From contig CAZMBI010000001.1 of the NCBI GenBank assembly GCA_964564675.1, forward strand, positions 124,001-188,000: a DNA stretch of 64,000 nucleotides, given 5' to 3'. Numbering within the stretch: position 1 is the stretch's first letter; each line of letters opens with the position of its first letter. The notes beneath the pieces were generated by a model. The model had not been told where the DNA came from. It searched no databases and was given only the letters and a program-made list of their open reading frames with translations. Below are positions 16,250 through 25,897 of this stretch, piece after piece. The DNA comes from CAZMBI01 sp964564675 (lineage in GTDB: Bacteria; Pseudomonadota; Alphaproteobacteria; Rickettsiales; UBA3002). The translations under genes and the position numbers were made by a program.

Positions 16250-17110
16250 ATGAGCAACGAGTATTACACGCAATATTACATCGAAACCGCAGGCGGGCGA
16301 GACGGGCCGTATGATGCGATGTCGATGGTGCGTAAAATCCGCAACAGCAAAATCAATGAACAAACGATAGTCTATGTCGGCGAAGCCTATGCCGGCGTGC
16401 CGGCCGGTGAGCTGCATGAATTCGAGCTGTTTTTCAACCCGCCAAGCGACGCCGAAGATGCGCCGCTACCACTGCTTGATGAGAACCTGTATTTCAGCGA
16501 AATGCTCAAGGATGCATGGGTTTATTACACGGAAAACCAGCTACTGAGCCTGGGCGCCGGGGGTATCGTGATCGGCGGCATCATTCTGGGCATGATATTA
16601 TCGACGGTTTTACCCTACACGGCCATCGCCGGGCTTATGAGCATAATCGGCGGACTCACTCTGTTTTTGTTTCTGATTTACATCACCCGCCACGTGACCG
16701 CCCAGGAGGTCGATCAGGTTTTCGTCATGGACCTGGCCAAAACGCGCGGGCTGGATCTGTTGGCCGCCGCCGCCATCGCCGCCGGTATTCCCATCGGTAT
16801 ACCGACCATTATTAGCGTATATACGCCCACCCTGGGTATTATCTTGACTATTCTCGGATGTCTCGTGTTTGCTCTGTTCATCTTTGCGCCGCTGTTCCTG
16901 CTGCATGATCCCACGCTGCGCTTTAAACAAGCCCTTTTAATGAGCAAAAGCTGGGTGCTGGACCAGAAAGTGACCAATATCCTGATCATCATGGGGCTGG
17001 TGATCATCAATGTGATCGCCGCCGCCTGTTTTCTTATTCCGGTATTCATTACGTTGCCGGTGACATTTGTGGCGCTGGCCGACTTATTTGCACAGCGCGT
17101 GAATGAATAA
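16250..17110 (+). CDS. Membrane protein with N-terminal GYF_2-like domain
   Basis: 286 residues. Residues ~8-50 (YYIETAGGRDGPYDAMSMVRKIRNSKINEQTIVYVG) resemble the bacterial GYF_2 fold, in which a displayed-setting motif precedes membrane segments. Five or six hydrophobic helices follow (~105-130, 130-155, 180-200, 205-230, 250-280). It sits directly after a MarR-type gene. Function unknown; likely inner membrane with the GYF-like domain in the cytoplasm. Confidence 0.7.
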   Translation: MSNEYYTQYYIETAGGRDGPYDAMSMVRKIRNSKINEQTIVYVGEAYAGVPAGELHEFELFFNPPSDAEDAPLPLLDENLYFSEMLKDAWVYYTENQLLSLGAGGIVIGGIILGMILSTVLPYTAIAGLMSIIGGLTLFLFLIYITRHVTAQEVDQVFVMDLAKTRGLDLLAAAAIAAGIPIGIPTIISVYTPTLGIILTILGCLVFALFIFAPLFLLHDPTLRFKQALLMSKSWVLDQKVTNILIIMGLVIINVIAAACFLIPVFITLPVTFVALADLFAQRVNE

Positions 17111-17122
17111 TTTACGTCAATA

Positions 17123-17159
17123 TTAGGAATATTTTTCCTAAACTGCATTAGAAATGCAG
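17123..17159. terminator. Two small tandem hairpins after the GYF-like gene
   Basis: TTAGGAA-TATTT-TTCCTAA (17123-17141) is followed at once by CTGCATT-AGA-AATGCAG (17143-17159). Each stem is a perfect 7-bp repeat. They separate the MarR/GYF pair from the flagellar cluster and may act as terminator or RNA-processing signals; there is no T-run. Confidence 0.35.
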
Positions 17160-17355
17160 TCATCAAAAACACCGCCCAAGCAACTGGGTCAAATAAATAA
17201 AATTAAAATAGCCATGGTATTAGCAAGGCTGTCCACAGCGGCAACGGCGATAAAAACAGGTTGCAACCGCGAAATAAATTTGGTTTTATTGAGCAACTGG
17301 GTAAAAAGTTCCAGCGACAATAACAACTGCCTTTTGGGAGCTCGGGGAGTTATTT

Positions 17356-18978
17356 ATGCAGGCAATGGTTCAATCGCTGAAGGAACTGAGCCATATCAAA
17401 TTAGCCGCTCTGGCCGCCACCGCGATCGTTCTGATCGCGTTTTTTATTTTCATCTCGCTACGCATGTCCACCCCGGTGATGTCACCGCTTTATACCAATC
17501 TGCCGGTTGAAGAAGGGGCTGCTATTGTCAGCGAGCTGGAAACCCGTGGCATTCCATACGAACTGCGCGCCAACGGCACGCAAATACTGGTGCCTTCCGA
17601 TGAGGCGCTGCGCCTGCGCATGGTGATTGCGCAGCAGGGCCTGCCCTCCAGCGGCTCACTTGTCGGCTATGAAATTTTTGATTCGTCCGAGGCGCTTGGC
17701 ACATCCAACTTTGTACTAGACGTCAACAAGCTGCGCGCGCTTGAAGGCGAGCTCAGTCGCACCGTCACTTCTTTTGAGAAAATTGATTCGGCGCGGGTGC
17801 ATCTGGTGATCCCCAAACGCGAATTATTTACCCGAGACCGGCAGGAGCCGACCGCATCCGTTGCCATTAAAATGCGCGGCGGGCTGCAGCTGGAAAAACA
17901 GGAAATCGCGGCCATTCGCCATCTTGTCGCCACCGCCGTGCCGGGCCTGAAAGTGCAGCGCATCACGCTGGTTGATCAGCGCGGCCGCCTGCTTGCCCGC
18001 GGTGTGGACCGCGAGGGTGACCCGAGCGTTTATGCCGCGCAGGCTGAAGAATTCCGCATCAATTACGAGCGCCGTATACGCGATATGATCGAGCGCCTGC
18101 TCGAGCAGTCGGTGGGATTCGGCAAAGTCCAGGCCGAAGTCACGGCCGATATCGATTTCGACCGTATCGTTAAAAACTCGGAAGTCTATGATCCGGATGG
18201 GCAGGTCGCGCGCTCGGTACAAAATATTGAGGAGAACGAGCAAAACAACGAACGCAGCGTCGATGATAATGTGACCGTGGAAAACAACCTGCCCGACGCC
18301 GACGAGGAAAACGCTGCCGTCATCTCGCAAAGTCAGGCGAACCGGGTGGAGGAAACCACCAATTTTGAAATTTCCAAGGAAACGGTCAATCAAATCAGCG
18401 AAACCGGCACCGTGCAACGCCTCTCGGTAGCGGTCTTGGTGGACGGCACCTATACCACCGATGCCAACGGCAACCAGGTCTATCAGCCGCGCGGCGAAGA
18501 GGAGCTTGAAAATCTGGAGGAGCTGGTGCGTTCCGCCATCGGATTTGATGCCGATCGCGGCGATGAGGTGCGCGTTATCAACATGCAGTTCGTCGAAGGT
18601 CAGGATCTCGGGCTGGAGGAAGGGCCGTTTGACTGGCTGAAAGACGATCTCGACAGCATCATCCAGACGCTGGTGCTGGGCGGCGTGGCGATTCTGGCCA
18701 TTCTGCTGGTCATCCGGCCGCTGGTGAATCGCGCGATCGAGGCCGCCGAAATGGCTCAGGAAGAAGAGCAGATGGAACTCGAAGCGCTGGGCGCGCCGTC
18801 GGCTTCGGGCCGCCTGGCCGACCTGAGTGGTGAGGGCGACGAAGAGGATATGATTAATATCGACCGTGTGCAGGGCAAAGTGAAATCGTCCACCTATCGC
18901 AAGATTAACGATTTGATCGAGAAACATCCGGAAGAAACATTGAATATCGTTCGCCAGTGGAGCTTTAGCGAAAATTGA
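17356..18978 (+). CDS. fliF: Flagellar MS-ring protein FliF
   Basis: Forms the membrane-supramembrane ring that nucleates the basal body. 540 residues, with a first transmembrane helix at ~18-38 (LAALAATAIVLIAFFIFI), the ring-building motifs (SPLYTNLPVEEGAAIVSELE, LRALEGELSRT, SARVHLVIPKRELF), a polar linker around 280-340, and a second transmembrane helix near 435-455 (LVLGGVAILAILLVI). The C-terminal tail ends NIVRQWSFSEN, the expected FliG-binding motif. GGGGAG precedes the ATG. First gene of the flagellar run. Confidence 0.96.
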   Translation: MQAMVQSLKELSHIKLAALAATAIVLIAFFIFISLRMSTPVMSPLYTNLPVEEGAAIVSELETRGIPYELRANGTQILVPSDEALRLRMVIAQQGLPSSGSLVGYEIFDSSEALGTSNFVLDVNKLRALEGELSRTVTSFEKIDSARVHLVIPKRELFTRDRQEPTASVAIKMRGGLQLEKQEIAAIRHLVATAVPGLKVQRITLVDQRGRLLARGVDREGDPSVYAAQAEEFRINYERRIRDMIERLLEQSVGFGKVQAEVTADIDFDRIVKNSEVYDPDGQVARSVQNIEENEQNNERSVDDNVTVENNLPDADEENAAVISQSQANRVEETTNFEISKETVNQISETGTVQRLSVAVLVDGTYTTDANGNQVYQPRGEEELENLEELVRSAIGFDADRGDEVRVINMQFVEGQDLGLEEGPFDWLKDDLDSIIQTLVLGGVAILAILLVIRPLVNRAIEAAEMAQEEEQMELEALGAPSASGRLADLSGEGDEEDMINIDRVQGKVKSSTYRKINDLIEKHPEETLNIVRQWSFSEN

Positions 18979-19007
18979 GCGAAGAAGGGTTAGGAAAGTA
19001 ATATATT

Positions 19008-20039
19008 ATGGCGCAGACTCCCGCTGTTAAAAAAGATGACTTCCGCAAGCTGACCGGCATTGAAAAAGCCGCCATCCTGTTGATGTCAGTGGACGAAGAC
19101 AACGCCGCCAAAATTTTCAACATGATGGAAGAGGAGGAAATCAAGGAGATTTCGTCCACTATGGCCAATCTCGGACAGGTCAGCTCGGAGACGGTGGAGC
19201 GCTTGTTTCTGGAGTTCGTCGAGTCGATGTCGGCCGCCGGCGTGCTGGTGGGCACCTATGACAGCACCGAACGTCTGCTGCTTAAAGCGCTGGGCAAAGA
19301 AAAAGTCGACGCCATCATGGAGGATATACGCGGCCCGGCCGGACGGACAACATGGGACAAGCTGGGCAATGTCAGCGAAGAAATCCTCGCCACCTATCTA
19401 AAAAACGAATACCCGCAGACCATTGCGCTGGTGCTTTCCAAAATCCGCGCCGATCATGCCGCCAGGGTGCTCACCCAATTCCCCGATGAATTATCCATGG
19501 AAGTGATGATGCGCATGCTCAGCATGGAAGCGGTGAAAAAAGAAGTGCTCGATGGCGTCGAAAAAACCTTACGGGTCGAATTCATGAGCAACCTCGCCAA
19601 GACCCAGCGCCGCGACAGTCACGAGTTGCTGGCCGAAATCTTCAACAATTTCAGCCGCGATACCGAAAGTAAGTTCATGGGCCAGCTGGAAGAACGCGAT
19701 CAGGAATCCGCCGAGCGTATCCGCGCGCTCATGTTTACATTCGAGGATCTCATCAAGATCGATCCCACCGGCATCCAAACGCTGTTGCGCTCGATCGACA
19801 AAGACAAGCTGGGCATTTCCCTGAAAGCCGCTTCCGAAGGCATCAAAGACCTCTTCTTCTCCAATATGTCCGAACGGGCGTCTAAAATCCTGAAAGAGGA
19901 TATGGAAACCATGGGCCCGGTACGGCTTAAGGATGTCGACGAATCGCAGATGTATATCGTGAATATCGCCAAAGATTTAGCAGCGCGCGGTGAGATCGTG
20001 ATTGCGGATGCCAGCGGCGAAGACCAGCTGGTGTATTAA
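19008..20039 (+). CDS. fliG: Flagellar motor switch protein FliG
   Basis: Rotor protein linking FliF to the C-ring and contacting the stator. 343 residues with the N-terminal FliF-binding domain (LTGIEKAAILLMSVDEDNAA), the middle domain (EEILATYLKNEYPQTIALVLSKI) and the C-terminal torque domain (MFTFEDLIKIDPTGIQTLLRSID, FFSNMSERASKILKEDM). 29 bp after fliF. Confidence 0.96.
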   Translation: MAQTPAVKKDDFRKLTGIEKAAILLMSVDEDNAAKIFNMMEEEEIKEISSTMANLGQVSSETVERLFLEFVESMSAAGVLVGTYDSTERLLLKALGKEKVDAIMEDIRGPAGRTTWDKLGNVSEEILATYLKNEYPQTIALVLSKIRADHAARVLTQFPDELSMEVMMRMLSMEAVKKEVLDGVEKTLRVEFMSNLAKTQRRDSHELLAEIFNNFSRDTESKFMGQLEERDQESAERIRALMFTFEDLIKIDPTGIQTLLRSIDKDKLGISLKAASEGIKDLFFSNMSERASKILKEDMETMGPVRLKDVDESQMYIVNIAKDLAARGEIVIADASGEDQLVY

Positions 20040-20109
20040 GGCGAATGCGCCGGATGGCGCGGCCCTATGATACAGCCGCCGGCATATAATGATTACAAAG
20101 GAAAATAGC

Positions 20110-20847
20110 ATGGCAGCATCGGTTAAACGCTTTGACTTCACCTCGTTACAGGATTTCCGCGAGCCGCCAAAACCGCTGGAAATAGTCAGCGCCAACGAGG
20201 AGAAACATCAGGAGGAGCCGGCGCCGCCGCCTCCCCCCACCTTCTCCGAAGCCGAGCTGGAAACAGCCAAACGCCAGGCGTTTGAAGAAGGGCGTCAGGC
20301 CGGTCTGAAAGAAGGAAAAGAGCTCGCCGATACCGAAGAAACCAGACGTCAGCAGGCTATTCAGCAGGCACTGAATCAGATCGCCTCCCAGTCCGAAACT
20401 ATCCCGAATCGCCATCATGCATTGATGCGCCTGCAATGCAGCGAATTATCCGAGCTGGTATTAATAGCCGCCCGGCAGGTGGCGGGAGAGGTCATCGATC
20501 ATTACCCGCAGGTCGGTGTGCAGACCATGCTGCAGCAATGCCTCAATATCCTGCTGCGTCAACCCAAAGTGACGCTGCGCGTAAACCCCGCTATTGTAGA
20601 AGCCGTTAAAACCGAAGCGGCGAGCATGTTAGCACGCCGTGGCAGTGAATGTGACCTGCACGTGGTGGGCGAGGCTTCACTTGCCGCTGGCGAGGGGCGG
20701 CTTGAATGGATGGACGGCATGGCCGAGCGTAAACTGGATGAGCTGTGGCAACAGGTAAGCGAACTGCTCTCGCGCATCGATTATACGCAACTGGCCGAGC
20801 AGGCTCATCAGGTACCAACTGGCGAATCAACCTCACAGGGAGAATAA
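20110..20847 (+). CDS. fliH: Flagellar export regulator FliH (FlbE type)
   Basis: About 245 residues. A proline-rich N-terminal stretch (~35-45) leads into a Glu/Ala/Gly-rich helix (AFEEGRQAGLKEGKELADTEE) typical of FliH, which holds the FliI ATPase inactive and docks it at the C-ring. The C-terminal part (LVLIAARQVAGEVI, VTLRVNPAIVEAVKTEA, LAAGEGRLEWMDG) matches the FliH/HrpE fold. Position between fliG and fliN equals Caulobacter flbE. The ATG at 20110 has AAAGGAAA in front; the earlier ATG at 20089 does not. Confidence 0.85.
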   Translation: MAASVKRFDFTSLQDFREPPKPLEIVSANEEKHQEEPAPPPPPTFSEAELETAKRQAFEEGRQAGLKEGKELADTEETRRQQAIQQALNQIASQSETIPNRHHALMRLQCSELSELVLIAARQVAGEVIDHYPQVGVQTMLQQCLNILLRQPKVTLRVNPAIVEAVKTEAASMLARRGSECDLHVVGEASLAAGEGRLEWMDGMAERKLDELWQQVSELLSRIDYTQLAEQAHQVPTGESTSQGE

Positions 20848-20850
20848 GTT

Positions 20851-21141
20851 ATGAATCAGGATGCAATGGCGGCATTGGGTGAAGGCGGTGACAGCAATAT
20901 CACCCTGGATGCGGTAAGCGACATTCCCGTGAATGTCTCGGTCGTGCTCGGCAAAACCACCATGCAGGTGAATCAATTGCTCAAGCTGGGCCGTGGCGCG
21001 GTAATTGAGCTTGAGCGAAAAGTCGGCGAGCCAATTGATATTTACGTGAATAACCGCCTGGTGGCGCGTGGTGAAGTGGTCGTGGTGGAAGATCGCATCG
21101 GGGTGACCATGACCGAAATTATCCGGGCGGATAAAAATTAA
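20851..21141 (+). CDS. fliN: Flagellar motor switch protein FliN
   Basis: C-ring subunit of 96 residues made almost entirely of the SpoA/FliN domain: SDIPVNVSVVLGKTTMQVNQLLKLGRGAVIELERKVGEPIDIYVNNRLVARGEVVVVEDRIGVTMTEI spans residues ~20-92. It starts 3 bp after fliH, so the two are translationally close. Confidence 0.95.
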   Translation: MNQDAMAALGEGGDSNITLDAVSDIPVNVSVVLGKTTMQVNQLLKLGRGAVIELERKVGEPIDIYVNNRLVARGEVVVVEDRIGVTMTEIIRADKN

Positions 21142-21218
21142 AAAAGTCGTCAGTTCACGTTTATCGGTCACATCGTGATAACGATGAACCGCTGGCGTCT
21201 GACAACTGGAGACGAGCT

Positions 21219-22565
21219 ATGCGACTACTTATCATCGGCGATCTTGATGGCCAGATCGGTGCAGCGAGTAAAATAGCCCGCAACCGGGGTGCGAAAGTGG
21301 CCCAGGTGGCAGATATCGACGGCGCCTTTACGATGGTCTGTGACGGGCACGGCGCCGATTTGATCCTGATTGAAGTTCATGACGACATAAGCCGGCTGCT
21401 TACGATGCTGCAAAACGAACGCATCAATATCCCGGTGATCGCCTGCGGTATCGAAGCGGACACGCAGGCCGCCGTCGGCGCCATTCGCGCCGGCGCGAAA
21501 GAATATATCCCACTGCCCCCGGATGAAGAACTAATCGCCGCCGTGCTGGAGGCCATCAGCGAAGAAAGCGACGCCGTGATTTATGCCTCGCAGCAGATGC
21601 AGCAGGTGTTGCAAATGGCCGACCAGATCGCTGCTTCGGATGCCAGCGTGCTGATTACCGGCGAGTCGGGAACAGGTAAGGAAATCATCGCCCGCTATAT
21701 TCATCTGAAAAGCGAGCGGTCAACCAAGCCCTTTATCAGTCTGAATTGCGCCGCGATCCCGGAGAATCTGCTGGAATCCGAGTTATTCGGTCACGAAAAA
21801 GGCGCGTTTACCGGGGCCGTCGCGCGGCGGATCGGCAAATTTGAAGAAGCCAATAACGGCACCCTGCTGCTTGATGAAATCAGCGAAATGGATATTAACC
21901 TGCAGGCCAAATTGCTGCGCGTCATTCAGGAGCGCGAAGTCGTGCGTATCGGAAGCAACAAGCCGATTAAGGTCAATTTACGTATTCTCGCCACCAGCAA
22001 CCGCGATCTGGAAGCCGAGGCGCGTCAGGGACGCTTTCGCGAAGACCTGTATTTCCGCCTGAACGTGATTAATATCCATATCCCGCGCCTGGCGGAACGC
22101 ACTGATGATATCGCGCCGCTGGCGCATCATTTCATCGAAAAATATTCGCGCGCCAACGGTGTGCCAATTCGCAAGCTGACCGAGAATGCATTGCATAAAT
22201 TAAAGCATTATCACTGGCCGGGTAATGTCCGCGAGCTGGAAAATATCATGCACCGCGCAGTATTGATGTCCAAAACCGACCGCATTGACGAAGCCGCCAT
22301 CATATTGCCGCAAAGCGCCGAGCCCGCATCCGAACCGGCTGCTGTACTGTCGATGCAATCGCAGCAAACGGCTCCCGCCGAGCCCAAGCGCAATGATCTT
22401 GTTGGCCGTTCGGTCGCCAGTGTTGAAAAGGAGCTCATCCTGGATACGCTTGATTATTGCCTTGGCAATCGCACGCATGCCGCCAACATCCTGGGCATCT
22501 CCATTCGCACACTGCGTAACAAGCTCAAACAATATTCTGACGATCCACAGCAGCGCACCGGGTGA
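21219..22565 (+). CDS. flbD: Sigma-54-dependent flagellar regulator FlbD
   Basis: 448 residues. The receiver-like N-terminus lacks the normal phospho-acceptor: the strand DLILIE puts Glu52 where Asp is expected, as is known for degenerate FlbD receivers. The AAA+ domain (~125-365) has Walker A GESGTGKE, the sigma-54 contact loop GAFTGA, Walker B GTLLLDEISEM and NVRELENIMHRAV. A Fis-type helix-turn-helix closes the protein (THAANILGISIRTLRNKLKQY). It is expected to activate late and repress early flagellar promoters. Gene order fliN-flbD-flhA matches Caulobacter. Confidence 0.93.
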   Translation: MRLLIIGDLDGQIGAASKIARNRGAKVAQVADIDGAFTMVCDGHGADLILIEVHDDISRLLTMLQNERINIPVIACGIEADTQAAVGAIRAGAKEYIPLPPDEELIAAVLEAISEESDAVIYASQQMQQVLQMADQIAASDASVLITGESGTGKEIIARYIHLKSERSTKPFISLNCAAIPENLLESELFGHEKGAFTGAVARRIGKFEEANNGTLLLDEISEMDINLQAKLLRVIQEREVVRIGSNKPIKVNLRILATSNRDLEAEARQGRFREDLYFRLNVINIHIPRLAERTDDIAPLAHHFIEKYSRANGVPIRKLTENALHKLKHYHWPGNVRELENIMHRAVLMSKTDRIDEAAIILPQSAEPASEPAAVLSMQSQQTAPAEPKRNDLVGRSVASVEKELILDTLDYCLGNRTHAANILGISIRTLRNKLKQYSDDPQQRTG

Positions 22566-22570
22566 TTTTC

Positions 22571-24751
22571 ATGGCAGATGCTCAGGCACCAACCCGTACC
22601 AATCAATTCAGCCTGCCCGCGTTGCGCGGCCATGCCGGTACCGCCATGCGGCGCAGCGATATTATGTTTGCGCTGGCCATCGTTGGCATTCTGGTGGTGC
22701 TGTTGCTGCCCGTGCCGCCGACTTTGCTCGATTTTTTGCTGGGCATTTCGATTACCTTTGCCGTGCTGATTCTGATGACAGTGCTGTTTATTGATAAACC
22801 GCTGTCACTGAACTCGTTTCCGACCATCCTGCTGATTTCCACTATGATCCGCCTGGCGCTTAATATCGCCTCCACACGGCTGATTTTAGGTCACGGCCAT
22901 GAAGGAACCGACGCCGCGGGACAGGTCATTCAGGCATTCGGAAATTTCGTGATGTCGGGCTCGGTGCTGATCGGCGCGATAATCTTCGGGATCCTGACCA
23001 TTATCAATTTCATCGTCATCACCAAAGGCTCCGGTCGCATTGCGGAAGTCTCGGCCCGCTTCAGCCTGGATGCCATGCCCGGTAAACAAATGGCGATCGA
23101 TGCCGATTTATCCTCCGGCCTGATCGATGAAACCGAAGCAAAAAAGCGACGGAAAGACCTGGAAGATGAAAGCACGTTCTTCGGCGCCATGGACGGTGCC
23201 AGCAAATTCGTGCGCGGTGATGCCATCGCCAGCCTGCTGATTACCTTCATTAACTTTGTTGCTGGAATCATTATCGGTGTGGCGATGAACAATATGACAT
23301 TCGGCGCCGCGGTCAATACCTACACGCTGCTGACCATCGGCGACGGGCTAGTCAGCCAGATTCCGGCGCTGATCGTCTCCACCGCGGCCGGCCTGCTGGT
23401 CACCAAGGCCGGTGAAGCCGGTTCCGCCGAAAAAGCGGTGCTCGGGCAGCTCGGGCGCTTTCCGGCACCGCTTGGCGTCACCAGCTTCTTGTTGGTAATG
23501 ATTGCCCTGATGCCGGGCATTCCACCCGTGCCCTTCCTCATTTTAGCCGCAGCAGTCGGTTATGTCGGCTGGATCGTGTATAAAAGCGCCAAGACACATG
23601 AAGCGGCTGACGAAGCCGCCGGCGGCACCGGTATGGCCCGCAGCGCAGCAGCCGGCGGCGTTACCGCAGCCGGCGCACAGCCGGGGCAGCAAACCCGGCC
23701 GGATGGCACGCCGATTACCGAACAGGTCACGGACTCCCTGCAAATTGACAGCCTGCGGCTGGAGCTGGGCTATGGCCTGCTGCCGCTGATCAATTACCAG
23801 AAAGGCCACCGCCTGACCGAGCAGATCAAAGCACTGCGCAAACAGATGGCGCGCGAATTCGGCTTTGTCATTCCCGCCGTACGTATTCAGGACAATATGC
23901 AGCTGCCGGCGAATGGCTATGTGGTCAAGGTAAAAGAGATTGAGTGCGCGCGCGGTGATATCCGGCCTGATATGCTGCTGGTGATGGATCCCAGTGGCAA
24001 CAAAATCATATTGCCGGGCGAGGAAACCAATGAACCGACCTTTGGCCTGCCCGCCATGTGGGTGGCGGAAAGCCACCGCGAAGAGGCCCTGTTTAAAAAT
24101 TATACCGTGGTTGATCCGCCGACCGTGATCACCACCCACTTAACCGAGGTGGTCAAAGATAATATGGCCGAGCTGCTATCTTATGCCGAAACCCAGAAAC
24201 TGCTCGATGATCTCGGCAAGGAAGAGCAGAAACTGATTTCGGAGACGATCCCGTCGCAGATCAGTGTCAGCGGCGTACAGCGCATCCTGCAGAACCTGTT
24301 GGCCGAATTAGTCTCGATCCGCGATCTGTCAACCATTATGGAGGCGGTCTCCGAAGCCTCGCGCATCACGCAGAACGTCACCCTGATCACCGAGCATGTA
24401 CGCATGCGGCTGGCACGCCAGATCAGCTTCTCGCACACCAATGAAGAGGGATATATCTCGATTGTCGCCATGTCCCCCGCCTGGGAGCAAACCTTTATCG
24501 AGTCACTGCATGGTGAGGGTGAGGAAAAACAGCTTTCCATGGCGCCGAGTAAAATTCAGGAGTTTATTTCCGTGGTCCGCAGCAAGCTGGACCAGTTCGC
24601 CATGCAGGGCGACGCACCTGTGTTGTTGACGAGTCCGGCCATTCGGCCGTATGTTCGTTCGATTGTCGAGCGATTCCGGGCGGCAACGGTGGTTATGTCG
24701 CAAAATGAAATTCATCCCCGCGCCCGCATTAAGACGCTGGGACAGTTATAA
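22571..24751 (+). CDS. flhA: Flagellar export gate protein FlhA
   Basis: Inner-membrane export gate of the flagellar type III apparatus. About 726 residues: eight hydrophobic helices in the first ~330 (RRSDIMFALAIVGILVVLLL onward), the conserved cytoplasmic FHIPEP-type loop (GRIAEVSARFSLDAMPGKQMAIDADLSSG), an Ala/Gly-rich linker at ~345-385 and a large cytosolic domain (LELGYGLLPLI, GEETNEPTFGLPAMWV). The ATG at 22571 lies 5 bp after the flbD stop. Confidence 0.97.
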   Translation: MADAQAPTRTNQFSLPALRGHAGTAMRRSDIMFALAIVGILVVLLLPVPPTLLDFLLGISITFAVLILMTVLFIDKPLSLNSFPTILLISTMIRLALNIASTRLILGHGHEGTDAAGQVIQAFGNFVMSGSVLIGAIIFGILTIINFIVITKGSGRIAEVSARFSLDAMPGKQMAIDADLSSGLIDETEAKKRRKDLEDESTFFGAMDGASKFVRGDAIASLLITFINFVAGIIIGVAMNNMTFGAAVNTYTLLTIGDGLVSQIPALIVSTAAGLLVTKAGEAGSAEKAVLGQLGRFPAPLGVTSFLLVMIALMPGIPPVPFLILAAAVGYVGWIVYKSAKTHEAADEAAGGTGMARSAAAGGVTAAGAQPGQQTRPDGTPITEQVTDSLQIDSLRLELGYGLLPLINYQKGHRLTEQIKALRKQMAREFGFVIPAVRIQDNMQLPANGYVVKVKEIECARGDIRPDMLLVMDPSGNKIILPGEETNEPTFGLPAMWVAESHREEALFKNYTVVDPPTVITTHLTEVVKDNMAELLSYAETQKLLDDLGKEEQKLISETIPSQISVSGVQRILQNLLAELVSIRDLSTIMEAVSEASRITQNVTLITEHVRMRLARQISFSHTNEEGYISIVAMSPAWEQTFIESLHGEGEEKQLSMAPSKIQEFISVVRSKLDQFAMQGDAPVLLTSPAIRPYVRSIVERFRAATVVMSQNEIHPRARIKTLGQL

Positions 24752-24837
24752 TCATGAGCGGATGAGCACATGAACGCATTCAGCCATAATGGCCCCGTTA
24801 GTTCATGCAACTGTTCGCTCAGTTAGAAGGCAGCCTC

Positions 24838-25851
24838 ATGCACATGCGCAGTTTCACAGCCCGTAATGTTCAGGACGCCATGCATCAGGCGCGTGAGGAA
24901 ATGGGTGAAGATGCCGTGATTATTTCCAGCGAGCCGGATGACAAAGGCGGCGTAGTGGTGACCTTTGCGCTTGATCGCGGGGATCCGGTCTTATTCGAGG
25001 AGGAAGCGGGCCCGCGCGGCACCTATTTTCAGCACCATAATGCCAACCCGGAAGAGGCGGAAGCCCACTACCCCCTTTCCCCTCACATTACCGACATTCT
25101 GCACTATCACGGGGTGCCGGAGTCGGTAACCAAGAAACTCATGGCACTGGCCGGTGAATCGGCGACCACCAAGGATATCTCCGCCGCCACCCAGAGCCTG
25201 GCCAGCCTGCTGGGCCGCTCTTTCCGGTTTGATCCGTTACCGCTGGATGCGGAAGGCTTCCGCCTGATGATGGTCGGCGCGCCGGGCGTGGGCAAAACCA
25301 TCGCCACAGCCAAGATCGCCGCGCGCGTGGTGGTCGATAATCAGCCGATTAAAGTGATCAGCACCGACAGCCACCGCGCCGGTGGAATGGAACAGCTCAG
25401 CGCCTTTACCGACATTTTAGGGCTGGAACTGATTAACGTATCAAGCCGCAAGGAATTGAAAGACCTGCTGGGCGACTGCGACCGCCATACCCGCGTGGTC
25501 ATCGACAGCGCCGGCTGCAACCCTTATGACTTCCAGGAGCTCAAGGAGCTTGGCGAATTCGCCACGACCGGGGATATCGAACCGGTGCTGGTATGCGCCG
25601 CCGGCGTTGACGCCTCGGAGGCGGAAGAAATTGCCGGCGTGTTCTCCTTTCTCGACATCAACCGCGTGCTGATCAGCCGCACAGACTGCGCCCGCCGCTT
25701 CGGCAGCGCGCTCGCGGTGGCAGCAGCCGGGGGTTACAGCTACTGCCATTATACCTGCTCAGCCCGCGCCATGGGTGATTTATCGCCGCTGAGCGCTTCG
25801 GCACTGGCGCATCTGCTGACCCAGTATCAACGCGAACGTATCGCGGCATGA
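24838..25851 (+). CDS. flhF: Flagellar SRP-type GTPase FlhF
   Basis: Polar-flagellum placement GTPase. The ATG at 24838 has AAGGCAG in front and gives the family start MHMRSFTARNVQDAMHQAREEMGEDAVIIS. The NG domain shows G1 GAPGVGKTIATAKIAA (~150-165), STDSHRAGGMEQLSAF and DSAGCNPYD. G1 departs slightly from the usual GPTGVGKTTT: it lacks the second threonine. 337 residues. Followed closely by the FlhG-type ATPase, its usual partner. Confidence 0.9.
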   Translation: MHMRSFTARNVQDAMHQAREEMGEDAVIISSEPDDKGGVVVTFALDRGDPVLFEEEAGPRGTYFQHHNANPEEAEAHYPLSPHITDILHYHGVPESVTKKLMALAGESATTKDISAATQSLASLLGRSFRFDPLPLDAEGFRLMMVGAPGVGKTIATAKIAARVVVDNQPIKVISTDSHRAGGMEQLSAFTDILGLELINVSSRKELKDLLGDCDRHTRVVIDSAGCNPYDFQELKELGEFATTGDIEPVLVCAAGVDASEAEEIAGVFSFLDINRVLISRTDCARRFGSALAVAAAGGYSYCHYTCSARAMGDLSPLSASALAHLLTQYQRERIAA

Positions 25852-25897
25852 GGATTGCGAATGAAACCAATAACAGACCAAGTAGGATGTGATTGTT

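Noticed and set aside
17824..18927. Long open frame on the minus strand (about 367 codons) opposite fliF
   Set aside because: The plus strand encodes unmistakable FliF here; the opposite frame is open only because of the codon bias and its translation has no recognisable features.
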